Assembly: GCA_050251195.1 (NCBI GenBank)
Contig: JBFWNG010000015.1
Location: 12,722 to 76,721 of the forward strand
Length of the DNA stretch: 64,000 nt
Reading direction: 5' to 3'
DNA from: JBFWNG01 sp050251195
Lineage (GTDB): Bacteria > Bdellovibrionota_B > Oligoflexia > Oligoflexales > Oligoflexaceae
The notes under the pieces: generated by a model
The model's database searches: none
The model's input: the letters and a program-made list of their open reading frames with translations, nothing else
What the model was told of the DNA's origin: nothing
In this document: positions 9,006 to 18,222 of the stretch, piece by piece
Layout of the letters: every line of letters begins with the position of its first letter
Numbering within the stretch: the first letter of the stretch is position 1
Translations under genes and position numbers: made by a program

Positions 9006-10184
9006 TCAAAGACCGAGATGGTTTTCCACAGCTTGTGCTGCGGCTCGAACACCTCCAGAAGCCGTGATAGCTTCTTGCACGACCCGAACCCGGCTCTTGG
9101 CATTTGAACTATTTGCCACATCTTCTACAGCCTGTCGGAGCAGACTCGCTTCTAGCTCTCTTCCATCGAGTGAAATTCCTACGCCCATTTCTTCAATCCG
9201 TCTCGCGGTAATAGCCTGCTCAAACATTTGCGGGAGAGCCACTAATGGAACGCCAAATCCTAGACCCTCCATGGTGCTATTCATGCCGCCGTGGGTCACA
9301 AACACGCTTGCATGCTGAAGCACTTCCAACTGGGGAACGTGCGGCCGTACCGTGAAATTTGTGGGGAATTTCCCTAATGCCGTTATGTCCACCCTTGTTC
9401 CTACGGCCATCACAATATTCCAAGACGTATTTTCAAACGCTTTGAAACATTCTCGATAAAATTCGGGATTATCGTTAAATGCGGTTCCTAAGGAGATAAG
9501 AAGTAAATGATCGCCCGATAGTATTTCTTGAGGGAACTCAACGTCAGCAGCACGCGTACCCAAACACGGACCCACAAAGATGAAACGACTATCAAAGGAG
9601 TCAACTTCGGGTTGCCAAATGCGAGGCATGAACACAATATTCAGAGCTTCGGGATGTGCAAAGATTGTCTCAAAAGGAAAGGGCCGGACACCGTACTTGT
9701 CAACAATTTCGGTCATCAATGCATCGAAATCGACGCGAGCGGTTTCTGGAAGATCTCCGAGTTGTGAAATCATGTTAAAAGTCTCACTCGCGGCATAACT
9801 CGTGAAAAGGCTGACGGACGGTATCTGACAAGCCTCCGTTATAACCCTACCGGCAATACACATGTTATCGTAGAGGAGCAAATCTGGCGGGTTTGAGACA
9901 AATTGAGCAACAACCTGGTCAAGCAGATAAATGGCTTCGCCCAACATTCTTCGCGGGATTAGTTCCAACATTGTCGCTTTGTCGAATTTCTTTGGACGCT
10001 CAGTTTTTGCGAGAAGACTATCAACCGCCTGGAATGAAACTCCAGCCGCTTCGACGGCGTGGCGGAATTCCTCCGTTACGAAATAGGTAACCTCGTGCCC
10101 CCTTGCCTGAAGTTCTTCGGCTAAAGCTAAAGTGGGATTAACGTGCCCATGAGCTCCGAAGCCCAAAACAAAGATTTTTGCCAT
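9006..10184 (-). CDS. UDP-sugar glycosyltransferase, MGT/YjiC-like (GT1)
   Basis: 392 aa, the usual length for bacterial GT1 glycosyltransferases. The N-terminal Rossmann half begins MAKIFVLGFGAHGHVNPTLA, with the typical HVNP acceptor-side motif. The C-terminal half carries the UDP-sugar signature with THGGMNSTMEGLGFGVPLVA and PQMFEQ. The ATG at 10184 is preferred over an upstream ATG at 10238 because GGAGGCGG lies directly before it and the fold begins there. Such enzymes glucosylate hydrophobic acceptors (macrolides, flavonoids, lipids, polyketides); the acceptor here is unknown. It stands alone, with lipoprotein genes on either side. Confidence 0.88.
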   Translation of the reverse strand: MAKIFVLGFGAHGHVNPTLALAEELQARGHEVTYFVTEEFRHAVEAAGVSFQAVDSLLAKTERPKKFDKATMLELIPRRMLGEAIYLLDQVVAQFVSNPPDLLLYDNMCIAGRVITEACQIPSVSLFTSYAASETFNMISQLGDLPETARVDFDALMTEIVDKYGVRPFPFETIFAHPEALNIVFMPRIWQPEVDSFDSRFIFVGPCLGTRAADVEFPQEILSGDHLLLISLGTAFNDNPEFYRECFKAFENTSWNIVMAVGTRVDITALGKFPTNFTVRPHVPQLEVLQHASVFVTHGGMNSTMEGLGFGVPLVALPQMFEQAITARRIEEMGVGISLDGRELEASLLRQAVEDVANSSNAKSRVRVVQEAITASGGVRAAAQAVENHLGL

Positions 10185-10288
10185 GTCCGCCTCCGTGAAT
10201 CCCTGCATTTGTTGCAGGAGATTACGGTGATTTAACACGGCAGTGCAGCATCGAAAAGCCTATTTTCTCTTGCCTGCAAAAAACGGTT

Positions 10289-10963
10289 CTACTTTTCAGT
10301 AGCGTGGGAAAGGCATGCTTTGTACGCGTCCATTTCACCGATGGATTTACACTCGCTCCATGTTCCGTCCTTCTTCTTCACCTTATATCCGTTTACCGGA
10401 TCGCTTACCTGAGTCCCATTCCGACAGTAGTCCTTCAAGTCTGCTCGGGTCCCTCCGGGAAACATGGTTTTGAAAGCATAGCCAGCGCATGGATTCCCAT
10501 TGGGTTGGCCTTCGTAATGTCTTGTGAAGTGCACTTCTGCGCCAGCTTCAACTTCTTCTTGGTCGCCTGGGATAACAGGTTTTCCTTCTTCTGTCGCGTA
10601 GGTAAGGCAAGCTTCATAGGAGTCCATATTGTCCACCGGTTCACAAGGGCCCGACGTGCCGTCGCTCTTTTTTATTTGGTATCCTTGGATTTTGTCTTTG
10701 ACGACTCGGGTTTTGTTTCGGCAAAAAGTTTCCAAGTCTTCCGCTGTTCCGCCAGGAAATTTTGTCTTGAAAAGGTAGGTATTGCATCCATTGTAGTTTC
10801 CTGGGCCTTCCGGGACTTTTCCGAACTGTACTTCAGGTCCTGCGGCGATTGTTGCTTCGGAGGCCGCCTCTGTGTTGTTCATCGTTTTGCTTCCGTCCGT
10901 CGATTTGCATCCAGCGATCGAAGCCATTCCAAACAGACTAACGGTAAGAAATATTTTTTTCAT
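10289..10963 (-). CDS. lipoprotein with two internal cysteine-rich repeats
   Basis: 224 aa. The signal peptide ends SIAGC (Cys19). The mature protein consists of two homologous repeats of roughly 80 residues (about 45-128 and 140-222). Each has F.GGT..DL..(F/Y)CRN.T, then GY(Q/K)(I/V)KK(S/K)DGT, a cysteine, and (S/A)Y.ACL near the end. The conserved cysteines in both copies suggest disulfides. I do not recognise the repeat family. It lies downstream of and co-directional with a TIGR02147 regulator 120 bp away, which may control it. Confidence 0.75.
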   Translation of the reverse strand: MKKIFLTVSLFGMASIAGCKSTDGSKTMNNTEAASEATIAAGPEVQFGKVPEGPGNYNGCNTYLFKTKFPGGTAEDLETFCRNKTRVVKDKIQGYQIKKSDGTSGPCEPVDNMDSYEACLTYATEEGKPVIPGDQEEVEAGAEVHFTRHYEGQPNGNPCAGYAFKTMFPGGTRADLKDYCRNGTQVSDPVNGYKVKKKDGTWSECKSIGEMDAYKACLSHATEK

Positions 10964-11083
10964 GAGTGCTCCTTTTTGTTCTAGTTTACAGCACTTACTA
11001 TAAAGTTCAAGGCGTCAGAAAAGAAGGTGGAACAGGGTTCGGATGATAGCAAGTGGGGGCATTTTTGCCTGCAAAGTATCGCG

Positions 11084-11827
11084 TTATTTTTGGCGGACGG
11101 GGAAAAAGTGGATATTTAACCTAAACACGTCGTCGTACTGCTCAGGATCTCCTTCCATTAAGAAAGCAGCTAATTCGCGCCTAAAAGATCGGATACGGTC
11201 TTTGGCGATACTAAGCTTTTCTTTCGACATCACAAATGTCACACCCGAAAAATCCGCTTCAGGGGAACCAAGGTTTAGAAATTCAGATCCCATTTGATTG
11301 TATTCCTTCAAACACTTCCGCACCGCCTCTGGAGAAATCCCTGGTGTGGTGGAGGTATTTACTTGGTTGGACAATTCAAATACGGAATTTTTCCGCTTCA
11401 CAAACCCAAGTCGTTCGAGAGTTTGCAAGGTTTTTGCGACGGCAGCCTTAGAACAATTGATTTGTGCCGCTATGTCAGAGGCAGTGCTGACCGAGGGGAG
11501 TTCGAGAGCAGACAGAACCGCATGGAATCTCCAACTTGCCATTTGCCTTGTCTCTTCTTCACTTAATGGCGTCATCTCTACTTGCTTTGTCGGAACGGTT
11601 TGATTGGGAAACAACAAAGATTGTTGTTCGCGAGAAGGAAGACCTAATTTGTTTAATATCTCCACAGAGGCTTTAAAGCCCAAAGTCCTTTTGCTTTTAA
11701 GAATTTTGCTTAAAGTAGCGGAGTCGAGTTCTAGATCCCGCGCAAAGGCTCTAAGGGAATACCTGCGGTTCTTCCGTTTTCTGTTCTCATAGGCTTCTTC
11801 TATAAACGTGAGAATTGCTGGGTTCAT
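11084..11827 (-). CDS. TIGR02147/DUF4423 family regulator
   Basis: 247 aa. The N-terminal helix-turn-helix reads RRYSLRAFARDLELDSATLS followed by KILKSKRTLG, matching the family pattern also seen at 5774-6568. A winged-helix-like middle (TASDIAAQINCSKAAVAKTL) and a family C-terminus with ISPEAVRKCLKEYNQMGSE follow. Probably a DNA-binding regulator. It sits between two lipoprotein genes: 10289-10963 downstream in the same direction and 12130 divergent. Confidence 0.85.
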   Translation of the reverse strand: MNPAILTFIEEAYENRKRKNRRYSLRAFARDLELDSATLSKILKSKRTLGFKASVEILNKLGLPSREQQSLLFPNQTVPTKQVEMTPLSEEETRQMASWRFHAVLSALELPSVSTASDIAAQINCSKAAVAKTLQTLERLGFVKRKNSVFELSNQVNTSTTPGISPEAVRKCLKEYNQMGSEFLNLGSPEADFSGVTFVMSKEKLSIAKDRIRSFRRELAAFLMEGDPEQYDDVFRLNIHFFPVRQK

Positions 11828-12129
11828 TTAGTCTCCATGTTGACACCGGCCATTGTGCAAACAGCAAGGAGATCGTCAACCTTTTCTATGAAAAGTGATT
11901 TTTTATTAATAAAATCTACCTGCTGATGACTTTTTGTAAACCAACATCACCGCCTCTGCCAAACAAGGTCTTGACGTCGTCCATTCTTTAGACATCAAGG
12001 GCATCTTATAACCTAACGATATTATGACATTATTGAGAACTGGCCCGTGGTCCAGCTTTTGCAGCTACCCGTTGTACATCGTAAGCATCAACCTTTTAAA
12101 AGTCACTTTTTCGAATGAGGAGAGTCACC
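11828..12129. other. divergent promoter region
   Basis: 302 bases with no coding potential that I can support. It is AT-rich and holds a perfect 14-bp palindrome TTTTATTAATAAAA near 11904-11917, close to the TIGR02147 start. It must carry promoters for the regulator (leftward) and the lipoprotein at 12130 (rightward). No good -35/-10 pair was found. Confidence 0.4.
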
Positions 12130-13089
12130 ATGAAAACACATTTGATCGCACTGTCAGCTCTTTTAGTCGCCACCGTTGGCTGCCGCACATCACAATCTAG
12201 AGACAGCAATGTGATGAGCGAAGTGGAGATCACAGGTAACGAATTTGTTGCCATCCAACATGAAGGAAACTATCGCCTTCAGGAAGCGCTCAACACTGAA
12301 GTGGTCAACACGACTCCTACGAATGAGACCTTTGGCAAGCACATTGGATTCCAAATCTGGTCGGACGTAGAGGGCGACAAGAAGATCCACTGCGATATTT
12401 ATCAGTTAAGCATCATTCTAAATCCTAAGTGTAAAGTTAAGCTCGGTACCATTCAAAACGGTTCTGCGGAAAGTCTTTACAACTCCTTGAAGACGAAAGA
12501 AGTCAACGCAGAAGATTATACCAACACCAACGAGCTTGGCTATCTCGTCGCTATTAAGCAACTTGACCTCGTTGACCACGAACTCAAATGCGAACGCCGC
12601 CGTTACAGCATTATGAATAAATTTATCTGTAGCATTCACAAAAAAGGCGAAGGTTCTCTCAAACCAACCAGGCCAGGCGTTGAGAATTTGGATCGCGCTA
12701 ACTCCAAAACCCTTTACGAAGTTTTGGAAGCAAAAACTGTAAAAACCCCGCACGCCCCTGCAGGCCAAATCGACTTTAAAAACTGGAACGACGCCGAAGG
12801 CGAAACCCGCGTTCACTGCGAAAACTATGCTGAAAGCCTCTCCACATATCAAGCATGCTCGATCGCTCTAGGAAAACTGGACGGCGTTTCAGGAGAAGCT
12901 TTCTATAAGGCACTCAAAAAAGACGAAACCCAAACTGACGACGCAACGTACTATTCGAACTCAAACGTGTACGGTTATTTGGCCGCTACGAAGCAAATTG
13001 ACCTCGGTACGGTCAAAATCAACTGCGAAAGAAGAAGACTCAGCATCATGAACAAGTTCATCTGCGAGATTGAAAAAGCAGGCAAGTAA
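12130..13089 (+). CDS. lipoprotein with a duplicated ~110-residue domain
   Basis: 319 aa. The ATG at 12130 is chosen because GAGGAGAG ends a few bases before it and the signal peptide (ending VATVGC, Cys18) starts there; an ATG at 12115 lies within the ribosome site. The mature protein has two copies of one domain. Each contains W(S/N)D.EG, an (I/V)HC(D/E) segment, a (Y/F)(N/K).LK block, a GYL(V/A)A.KQ(L/I)DL block, and a closing KCERRRYSIMNKFIC-type segment. The cysteines are conserved between copies. Function unknown. A terminator follows. Confidence 0.75.
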   Translation: MKTHLIALSALLVATVGCRTSQSRDSNVMSEVEITGNEFVAIQHEGNYRLQEALNTEVVNTTPTNETFGKHIGFQIWSDVEGDKKIHCDIYQLSIILNPKCKVKLGTIQNGSAESLYNSLKTKEVNAEDYTNTNELGYLVAIKQLDLVDHELKCERRRYSIMNKFICSIHKKGEGSLKPTRPGVENLDRANSKTLYEVLEAKTVKTPHAPAGQIDFKNWNDAEGETRVHCENYAESLSTYQACSIALGKLDGVSGEAFYKALKKDETQTDDATYYSNSNVYGYLAATKQIDLGTVKINCERRRLSIMNKFICEIEKAGK

Positions 13090-13115
13090 TTACTTACTCA
13101 AATTCATTCGAGAAG

Positions 13116-13140
13116 GCCGAAGAATTGTTCTTCGGCTTTT
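13116..13140 (+). terminator. rho-independent terminator
   Basis: Stem GCCGAAGAA (13116-13124) with TTCTTCGGC (13128-13136), 3-base loop, then TTTT. Ends the lipoprotein gene at 12130. Confidence 0.85.
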
Positions 13141-13237
13141 CTCTTACTGCAATCTCTCCTATATACGTTAAATCTAGACGTGTTATCTTCAATCGGTTTA
13201 CAATAATAGGATATCTCTTCATTTTCAGAGAGTTTGC

Positions 13238-14101
13238 ATGTTCGTCAATGCGATGCTGGCCCTATTTGCGGCAACTTTCACAATTGCAGTTCGGGCGCAA
13301 CCGCTAACAGTTGTCCCGAGGAATACAGATGACAGGACGACATTTCTGGCGCAGGAAGAAGACAGTTCCCCTAAGAAGGAAAGAAGAAAGAATAAGAAGA
13401 AAAAGTCGGAACCGCAGAATGAGCCTCAGGCTGAAGCACAACCAGAACTGACCGGCTCAAGAGCCAAACGAGATTCCAGCCATATGTACTTCGGCGCGAG
13501 GTTGTCGCCATTATTTTACTGGGGCTCCGGTGCTTCGGTAGACGCCTATTCAGTTTTTAGCCACAAACTATTGCTCGGTGCTTGGTTGGGACACTCAAGC
13601 GTATCCCTCGATGACTATGAGGACGATGAAGAGAAGGAAGAAGACGGCGAAAGCGAAGCGCCTGACCCTAGAATAGAAGACGAAACCACCCGGATAACCA
13701 AATTCAATGTCGCCACGACACACATCATGGGGTCCGCACGGTGGTTCTTGGGTAATAGCTTTTTCGTTGGGGGAGGAGCCGGCTATAGGGCCTTCACGTT
13801 TGACGCGGAAGTGGAAAGCAAGACAACTCCGGGATCCGCGGTGCAGGTCGACGTTTTTGGCCAAGCCTTGCTTGTCGAGCTCGCAGTCGGTAACCTGTGG
13901 TGTTTTGATTTCGGCATGTGCATTGGGGCGGATTGGTTCGGCGCCACGATGCCGGTTTACTCCAGTTATGAATTGAATGCCAAAGCTACTTTAGGCGAAA
14001 TCTCGGACGAGGATTTCTCCAATCTGGAAGATGCGGTAACTAAGGTGAACTCATCGCCGGCTTATATGTTACTTACATTCAATATCGGTTTTATGTTTTA
14101 G
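13238..14101 (+). CDS. predicted outer-membrane beta-barrel protein
   Basis: 287 aa. The signal peptide (ending AVRAQ, about residue 21) is followed by a Lys/Glu/Pro-rich charged linker (about 42-75). The remainder has alternating hydrophobic/aromatic strands (HMYFGARLSPLFYW, SFFVGGGAGYRAF), and a C-terminal strand ending in Phe, as BAM substrates do. An acidic loop (about 125-150, DDYEDDEEKEEDGE) probably lies outside the barrel. Family not recognised. No strong ribosome site is seen at the ATG. The next gene starts 42 bases downstream, so both may be co-transcribed. Confidence 0.65.
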   Translation: MFVNAMLALFAATFTIAVRAQPLTVVPRNTDDRTTFLAQEEDSSPKKERRKNKKKKSEPQNEPQAEAQPELTGSRAKRDSSHMYFGARLSPLFYWGSGASVDAYSVFSHKLLLGAWLGHSSVSLDDYEDDEEKEEDGESEAPDPRIEDETTRITKFNVATTHIMGSARWFLGNSFFVGGGAGYRAFTFDAEVESKTTPGSAVQVDVFGQALLVELAVGNLWCFDFGMCIGADWFGATMPVYSSYELNAKATLGEISDEDFSNLEDAVTKVNSSPAYMLLTFNIGFMF

Positions 14102-14143
14102 ATTTCCTTCTCTTGAGAAGGAGACTTGCTAAAAGGAGATGCG

Positions 14144-15376
14144 ATGAAAATCGCAGTGATAGGCGGCGGAGCTGCCGGATATTTCGGTGCCATTGCCGCC
14201 GCTGAAACAGCCAAAGAAGGTAAGGTCGTCATTCTTGAGGGAACAAGAAAAACCCTCACGAAGGTTCGTATATCGGGTGGAGGGCGGTGCAACGTTACCC
14301 ATCATTGTTTTGATCCAGCCGTATTGGTAAAAAGCTATCCTCGCGGGGAACGTGAGCTGCGAGGACCCTTCAGTCGGTTTCAGCCGAGCGATACGGTCGC
14401 TTGGTTTGCTCAGCGCGGCGTCGACCTTAAAGCTGAGGCTGATGGTCGAATGTTCCCAATCACCGACAACTCGCAAACCGTTATAGACTGTTTGACGAAG
14501 GCATCCGCCAGTGCTGGAGTCGAGACGCGGTTAGGCATTATCGTTAAATCAATCATGACGTCGCCTTCCGAGAACGGATTCCTGGTTAAATGGCGCGACG
14601 GAGAGGAAGTTTTCGATCGCGTTCTGCTGGCAACCGGGAGTTCTCCCTCCGGCCATAACCTCGCTCAAGGTATTGGTCACACGATTACCCCGCTGGCTCC
14701 GTCGCTCTTCACCTTCAACATAGAGAATCAACGACTCAAAGACCTTGCTGGACTGAGCTTTCCGGATGTCGAATTAACGTTGCAACCACGGGATCAAAAG
14801 CAAGTCTTTAAGTTCCGTGGCCCGATTTTGATAACGCACTGGGGATTGAGCGGCCCGGCGGTTTTGAAACTTTCAGCAATAGCGGCGCGCGAATTGTTCG
14901 CGAGCGAGTATCGTGCGCAACTCAAAATTAGTTTTGTTCCAAAGCGCAAAGCCCATGAAGTGTTTGACGAGCTTTGGTCGCACAAGGGAGCCCGTCCGAA
15001 GGATATTGTCGCCAACTGCTTACCAGGAGATTGGCCCAAACGATACAACCAGCGCGTTTTTGAAATACTGGATCTGGAACATCGCAAGTTGTGGCATGAT
15101 ATTTCGCGTGAACAGCTCAAACGCCTCGTGACAGAGCTATGCGAGACCGAATTGCTCGTATGCGGCAAAGGCGTTTTTAAAGAAGAGTTTGTAACTTGTG
15201 GCGGTGTTGACCTCAGAGAAATTGACCTGAAGACAATGGAGAGCCGTTTAGTGCCGGGACTCTACTTCGCCGGAGAAATAATGGATATAGACGGTATCAC
15301 CGGAGGGTTTAACTTTCAAAACGCTTGGACCACGAGCTGGATCGCTGGGCAGAACTTGGCCGCCAAAAATCTTTAA
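14144..15376 (+). CDS. NAD(P)/FAD-dependent oxidoreductase, HI0933/BaiN-RdsA family
   Basis: 410 aa, the normal length for this family. The ATG at 14144 has AAAAGGAG upstream; a TTG 18 bases earlier is not needed. The N-terminal FAD-binding site is IGGGAAGYFGAIAAAE, followed by the family signature VRISGGGRCNVTH (about residues 43-55). The C-terminal part carries GLYFAGEIMDIDGITGGFNF, the conserved second FAD segment. The family includes flavoproteins of poorly defined substrate (YhiN, BaiN). Probably cytoplasmic housekeeping. A possible operon with the barrel gene upstream has no obvious functional link. Confidence 0.9.
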   Translation: MKIAVIGGGAAGYFGAIAAAETAKEGKVVILEGTRKTLTKVRISGGGRCNVTHHCFDPAVLVKSYPRGERELRGPFSRFQPSDTVAWFAQRGVDLKAEADGRMFPITDNSQTVIDCLTKASASAGVETRLGIIVKSIMTSPSENGFLVKWRDGEEVFDRVLLATGSSPSGHNLAQGIGHTITPLAPSLFTFNIENQRLKDLAGLSFPDVELTLQPRDQKQVFKFRGPILITHWGLSGPAVLKLSAIAARELFASEYRAQLKISFVPKRKAHEVFDELWSHKGARPKDIVANCLPGDWPKRYNQRVFEILDLEHRKLWHDISREQLKRLVTELCETELLVCGKGVFKEEFVTCGGVDLREIDLKTMESRLVPGLYFAGEIMDIDGITGGFNFQNAWTTSWIAGQNLAAKNL

Positions 15377-15409
15377 AAGACAGTCTTGGCAAGAAAGAAG
15401 ATATTTCTA

Positions 15410-15493
15410 GTGAAACCAGCCTATTTACATGGTTACGATCCGTCCTCTTCCGATATGAAACGAATTAAGCGTTTTAGTCCTAAGGCGCACTAA
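15410..15493 (+). other. 27-codon open frame upstream of the LuxC/LuxE operon
   Basis: GTG-initiated frame encoding a 27-residue peptide that starts KPAYLHGYDPSSSD and ends FSPKAH. It lies in the 149-base gap before the operon. Ribosome site is weak (AAGAAG about 13 bases upstream). It could be a leader or substrate peptide, a degenerate N-terminus of a SAM methyltransferase (many start with a YLHGF/YSPEE-like motif), or chance. I cannot decide between these. Confidence 0.2.
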
Positions 15494-15525
15494 TTTTAAT
15501 TAGAAAATGGCCGAAAAATTCCGTT

Positions 15526-16995
15526 ATGGAAAAAAATTTGGCTGAAATTGAGATCAAGGACCTCTCGACTGCGGTTGATGCGGCAAGCCAGTTTATTTGT
15601 TCGGTTCTTAAAGCGACGAATTTTGCTCAAGAAGCCATTGACCGAGCAAACCAAGTCGTTAAAAGTGTTCTTGAAATGCTCACCACTGCTGAAAAGTCTT
15701 TTGCGCAAGAAGATGTTCTTCAAATCCAACTACGGATAGTAAGCGATACTTTGCAAATTGGGCTTCGAAACCTCGGTCTTCCGTTGTACCTGGTGAAGGA
15801 CCAAGCTCTTAGCGTCCGGGATCAAGGGTTTCTCGAAAAGCTCGCCAAGGTCAAAAATCTGGTCGATTCAGTATCGTTTCTCAACGCCGGCCAGGATGGG
15901 CAGTTGATACAGTTGGCTCTCAAAATCCCTGAAAGCAAACGAGCGGTGGCGGCACCGAGACAATTGGTGGAGGTCAAACAGGACGACATAGAGGTGCGTT
16001 CTCTGAGACCAGGGGAAGAGGGGGATTTATCCCGGTTGTTTTATCAAGTTTACGGTTATCACTACATCAATGATTTTGTGTACTATCCGGACAAAATCAA
16101 GGCAAAGATCGCTTCACAAGAACTGATTTCTCTTGTTGCAGTTCATAAGAACAATCTTGTGGCACACGTTGCTCTCGTTAAAAAGAACGATGATCCACCG
16201 GTATATGAATCGGCGCTTGGTGTCGTCGATCCAAGAATCAAATCGCAGGGCTTGTTCGGTCGCGTGTTTAAGGAGACGATGACCATAGCTGACAAAACCC
16301 CCATGCGGTTTTGCGTGTATGACTTTGTCACCAATCATGATTATAGCCAAAGGCTCGTAGCGAAATACGGGACGGAGGAAATGGCCATTTTCATCGGCTG
16401 CCAAGACAAGGAGTTTCAAGCAAACATGGAAGCGCTTGGCATCGGTCAAAATCCTAAGCACACTGATCGATATTCGCTGTTGCTTGCCATTAAACGTCAA
16501 TGCGATTCACCCTTCGGTAAAGAGGTTGTGCTTCCGGTGAATTTAGGCGAGATCGCCGATTTTATACTCGAGCCGCTCGGGATTGAATGGCGCCCTGCGG
16601 CGCGTTTCGTTCCCTTGGCGCCCAACGGTCGATACGAGGTAACATATCAGCCGGCCCAACGAGCGGCAATTTTTGATTTGGTAGAGCCAGGCGCAAAAGC
16701 TCTCAAGCAAGCAATGGAAGAATGGCGTTTCTTAGTTCGACGTGGTTATCAATATGCGGCCATTGAAATGAGTCTCTCCTTTCCTGGTGTCGGTCAGGTG
16801 TACGACTATCTTGGACAATTTGGTTTTTTTATTGCGGGATTCGTTCCCTACCGGATTACGGACAAACTTGGTTTTCGTTTTCAATTTATCGGACCTGCGA
16901 GGGTGGATTTCGACGAGATCAAACTATACTCAGAGCGCGGTCGAAAGTTGCTGAACCTTATACGCGAAGACTATGAAAAAAAGGCAGTGATATAA
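15526..16995 (+). CDS. RsbW-like ATPase-fold domain fused to double GNAT acyltransferase
   Basis: 489 aa, first gene of the LuxC/LuxE operon. Residues about 1-135 have the length and pattern of the serine-kinase/anti-sigma HATPase_c_2 fold (a helix pair, then a beta-hairpin with LQIGLRNLGLPL and a final LVDSVSFLNAGQDGQLIQLALKI), but the Asn of the N-box and the glycine-rich lid are not obvious, so ATP binding may be lost. Residues about 150-330 form a GNAT domain (RSLRPGEEGDLSRLFYQVYG, then SLVAVHKNNLVAHVALV). About 345-485 look like a second, degenerate GNAT-like domain. Its end abuts the MFS gene directly. GNATs move acyl groups from acyl-CoA to amines; the substrate is unknown. Confidence 0.65.
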   Translation: MEKNLAEIEIKDLSTAVDAASQFICSVLKATNFAQEAIDRANQVVKSVLEMLTTAEKSFAQEDVLQIQLRIVSDTLQIGLRNLGLPLYLVKDQALSVRDQGFLEKLAKVKNLVDSVSFLNAGQDGQLIQLALKIPESKRAVAAPRQLVEVKQDDIEVRSLRPGEEGDLSRLFYQVYGYHYINDFVYYPDKIKAKIASQELISLVAVHKNNLVAHVALVKKNDDPPVYESALGVVDPRIKSQGLFGRVFKETMTIADKTPMRFCVYDFVTNHDYSQRLVAKYGTEEMAIFIGCQDKEFQANMEALGIGQNPKHTDRYSLLLAIKRQCDSPFGKEVVLPVNLGEIADFILEPLGIEWRPAARFVPLAPNGRYEVTYQPAQRAAIFDLVEPGAKALKQAMEEWRFLVRRGYQYAAIEMSLSFPGVGQVYDYLGQFGFFIAGFVPYRITDKLGFRFQFIGPARVDFDEIKLYSERGRKLLNLIREDYEKKAVI

Positions 16996-18222
16996 ATGGA
17001 TCTTATCTTCAACAACAGGAATTTTGCGTTTCTTTGGCTTTCCCAGCTTGTGAGTCAAGTTGGCAACAGGATGTTCCAAATCGCGCTGCTTTGGTGGATC
17101 ATCGGGCAGGATCCAAATAATTCCGGAAAGTATGCGGCAGCGTTGCTCGTATTGGGCGTCATTCCTCCCATTATATTTCTCAATATCATTGGAAAGCTTA
17201 TCGATCGACACTCTCCGCTTCGAATTCTGGCTCCCGGCGGCATCGCAGGAACAGTTTTCTCGGTCGTTTTGGCTTTGCTGACGCTGACAAAGATCGACTT
17301 GCTTCCGGTTCTGTTTGCTTCTGTATTTATCTTTGGCACAATCCAGGCTTTCATAGAACCGACGTTGATGAAAATGGTGCCTTACGTGGCGCCTAAAGAA
17401 CAAACCACCGAAGCCGTCGCGTACTTGAGCTCCACTCAGACGCTCGCATTTTTTACCGGTGCGGTGATCGGCGCTATCCTCGTGGAGCAAGTCGGCATAC
17501 TGGGCATTGTTCTACTCAATGGTGCCGCTTTTTTCATCTCCTTATTGAGTTACAGAGCAATAAAGATTGATGAAGATCCGTCGCCTGCTGGGACCGAGGT
17601 TTCGGCCAAGGGTGAAAGCACGCTCTCCGTCCTCAAAGGCTTGCCCTTGATTCGAAATTTGCTGTTAGGATTCGGAGCTATGAACATGTTCGGTACGCCT
17701 ATCCTAGTTGTTCTTCCCCTGTACACGAAGAATATCCTGCAACAAACGGCTTCGATGTTGGGAATTTTTGAAGGTTGCATTTGGTTGGGGATCTTTAGCG
17801 GATCGATCATCGCTTCTCGGCTGGTGGTGGAACGAACACTTCTTTTTGTAGCGGGAAATGTACTTGTCTTTGGAATAATGATAGCCTTGCCAGGCGCTTT
17901 CATAAACCCATGGTTTTACGGGTTTTGCTTGTACGGTATGGGGACCTCGTTGGGACTCTTGAACGTGAAGATTGTTTCTTATTTTCAAGATGAGATTGAA
18001 AACGAGAAAAAGGGACGGTTTTTCTCTCTTCTTCGAGCCGTGACCATGGCCGCTATGCCCATTGGGTTTACAGTTTTTGGTTTCTTGGCGGATCAGATTC
18101 ACTTAACGACATTGTGCCTTGTCCAGGGAATCGGGGTTATCGCAATGTCGACGCTTTTTGCGTTCCTAGCGAAGAACGAACAAGCTAAGAAAGGCGTATC
18201 GTCGATAGGAGGCGTTGCATGA
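16996..18222 (+). CDS. MFS transporter, probable exporter
   Basis: 408 aa with about twelve hydrophobic segments. It starts MDLIFNNRNFAFLWLSQLVS and GNRMFQIALLWWI, typical of MFS_3 (EntS/MefA-like) drug and siderophore exporters. The ATG immediately follows the stop of the GNAT gene, and its own stop overlaps the next start (ATGA at 18219-18222). Position within a biosynthetic-looking operon suggests export of the pathway product from the cytoplasm. Substrate unknown. Confidence 0.88.
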   Translation: MDLIFNNRNFAFLWLSQLVSQVGNRMFQIALLWWIIGQDPNNSGKYAAALLVLGVIPPIIFLNIIGKLIDRHSPLRILAPGGIAGTVFSVVLALLTLTKIDLLPVLFASVFIFGTIQAFIEPTLMKMVPYVAPKEQTTEAVAYLSSTQTLAFFTGAVIGAILVEQVGILGIVLLNGAAFFISLLSYRAIKIDEDPSPAGTEVSAKGESTLSVLKGLPLIRNLLLGFGAMNMFGTPILVVLPLYTKNILQQTASMLGIFEGCIWLGIFSGSIIASRLVVERTLLFVAGNVLVFGIMIALPGAFINPWFYGFCLYGMGTSLGLLNVKIVSYFQDEIENEKKGRFFSLLRAVTMAAMPIGFTVFGFLADQIHLTTLCLVQGIGVIAMSTLFAFLAKNEQAKKGVSSIGGVA

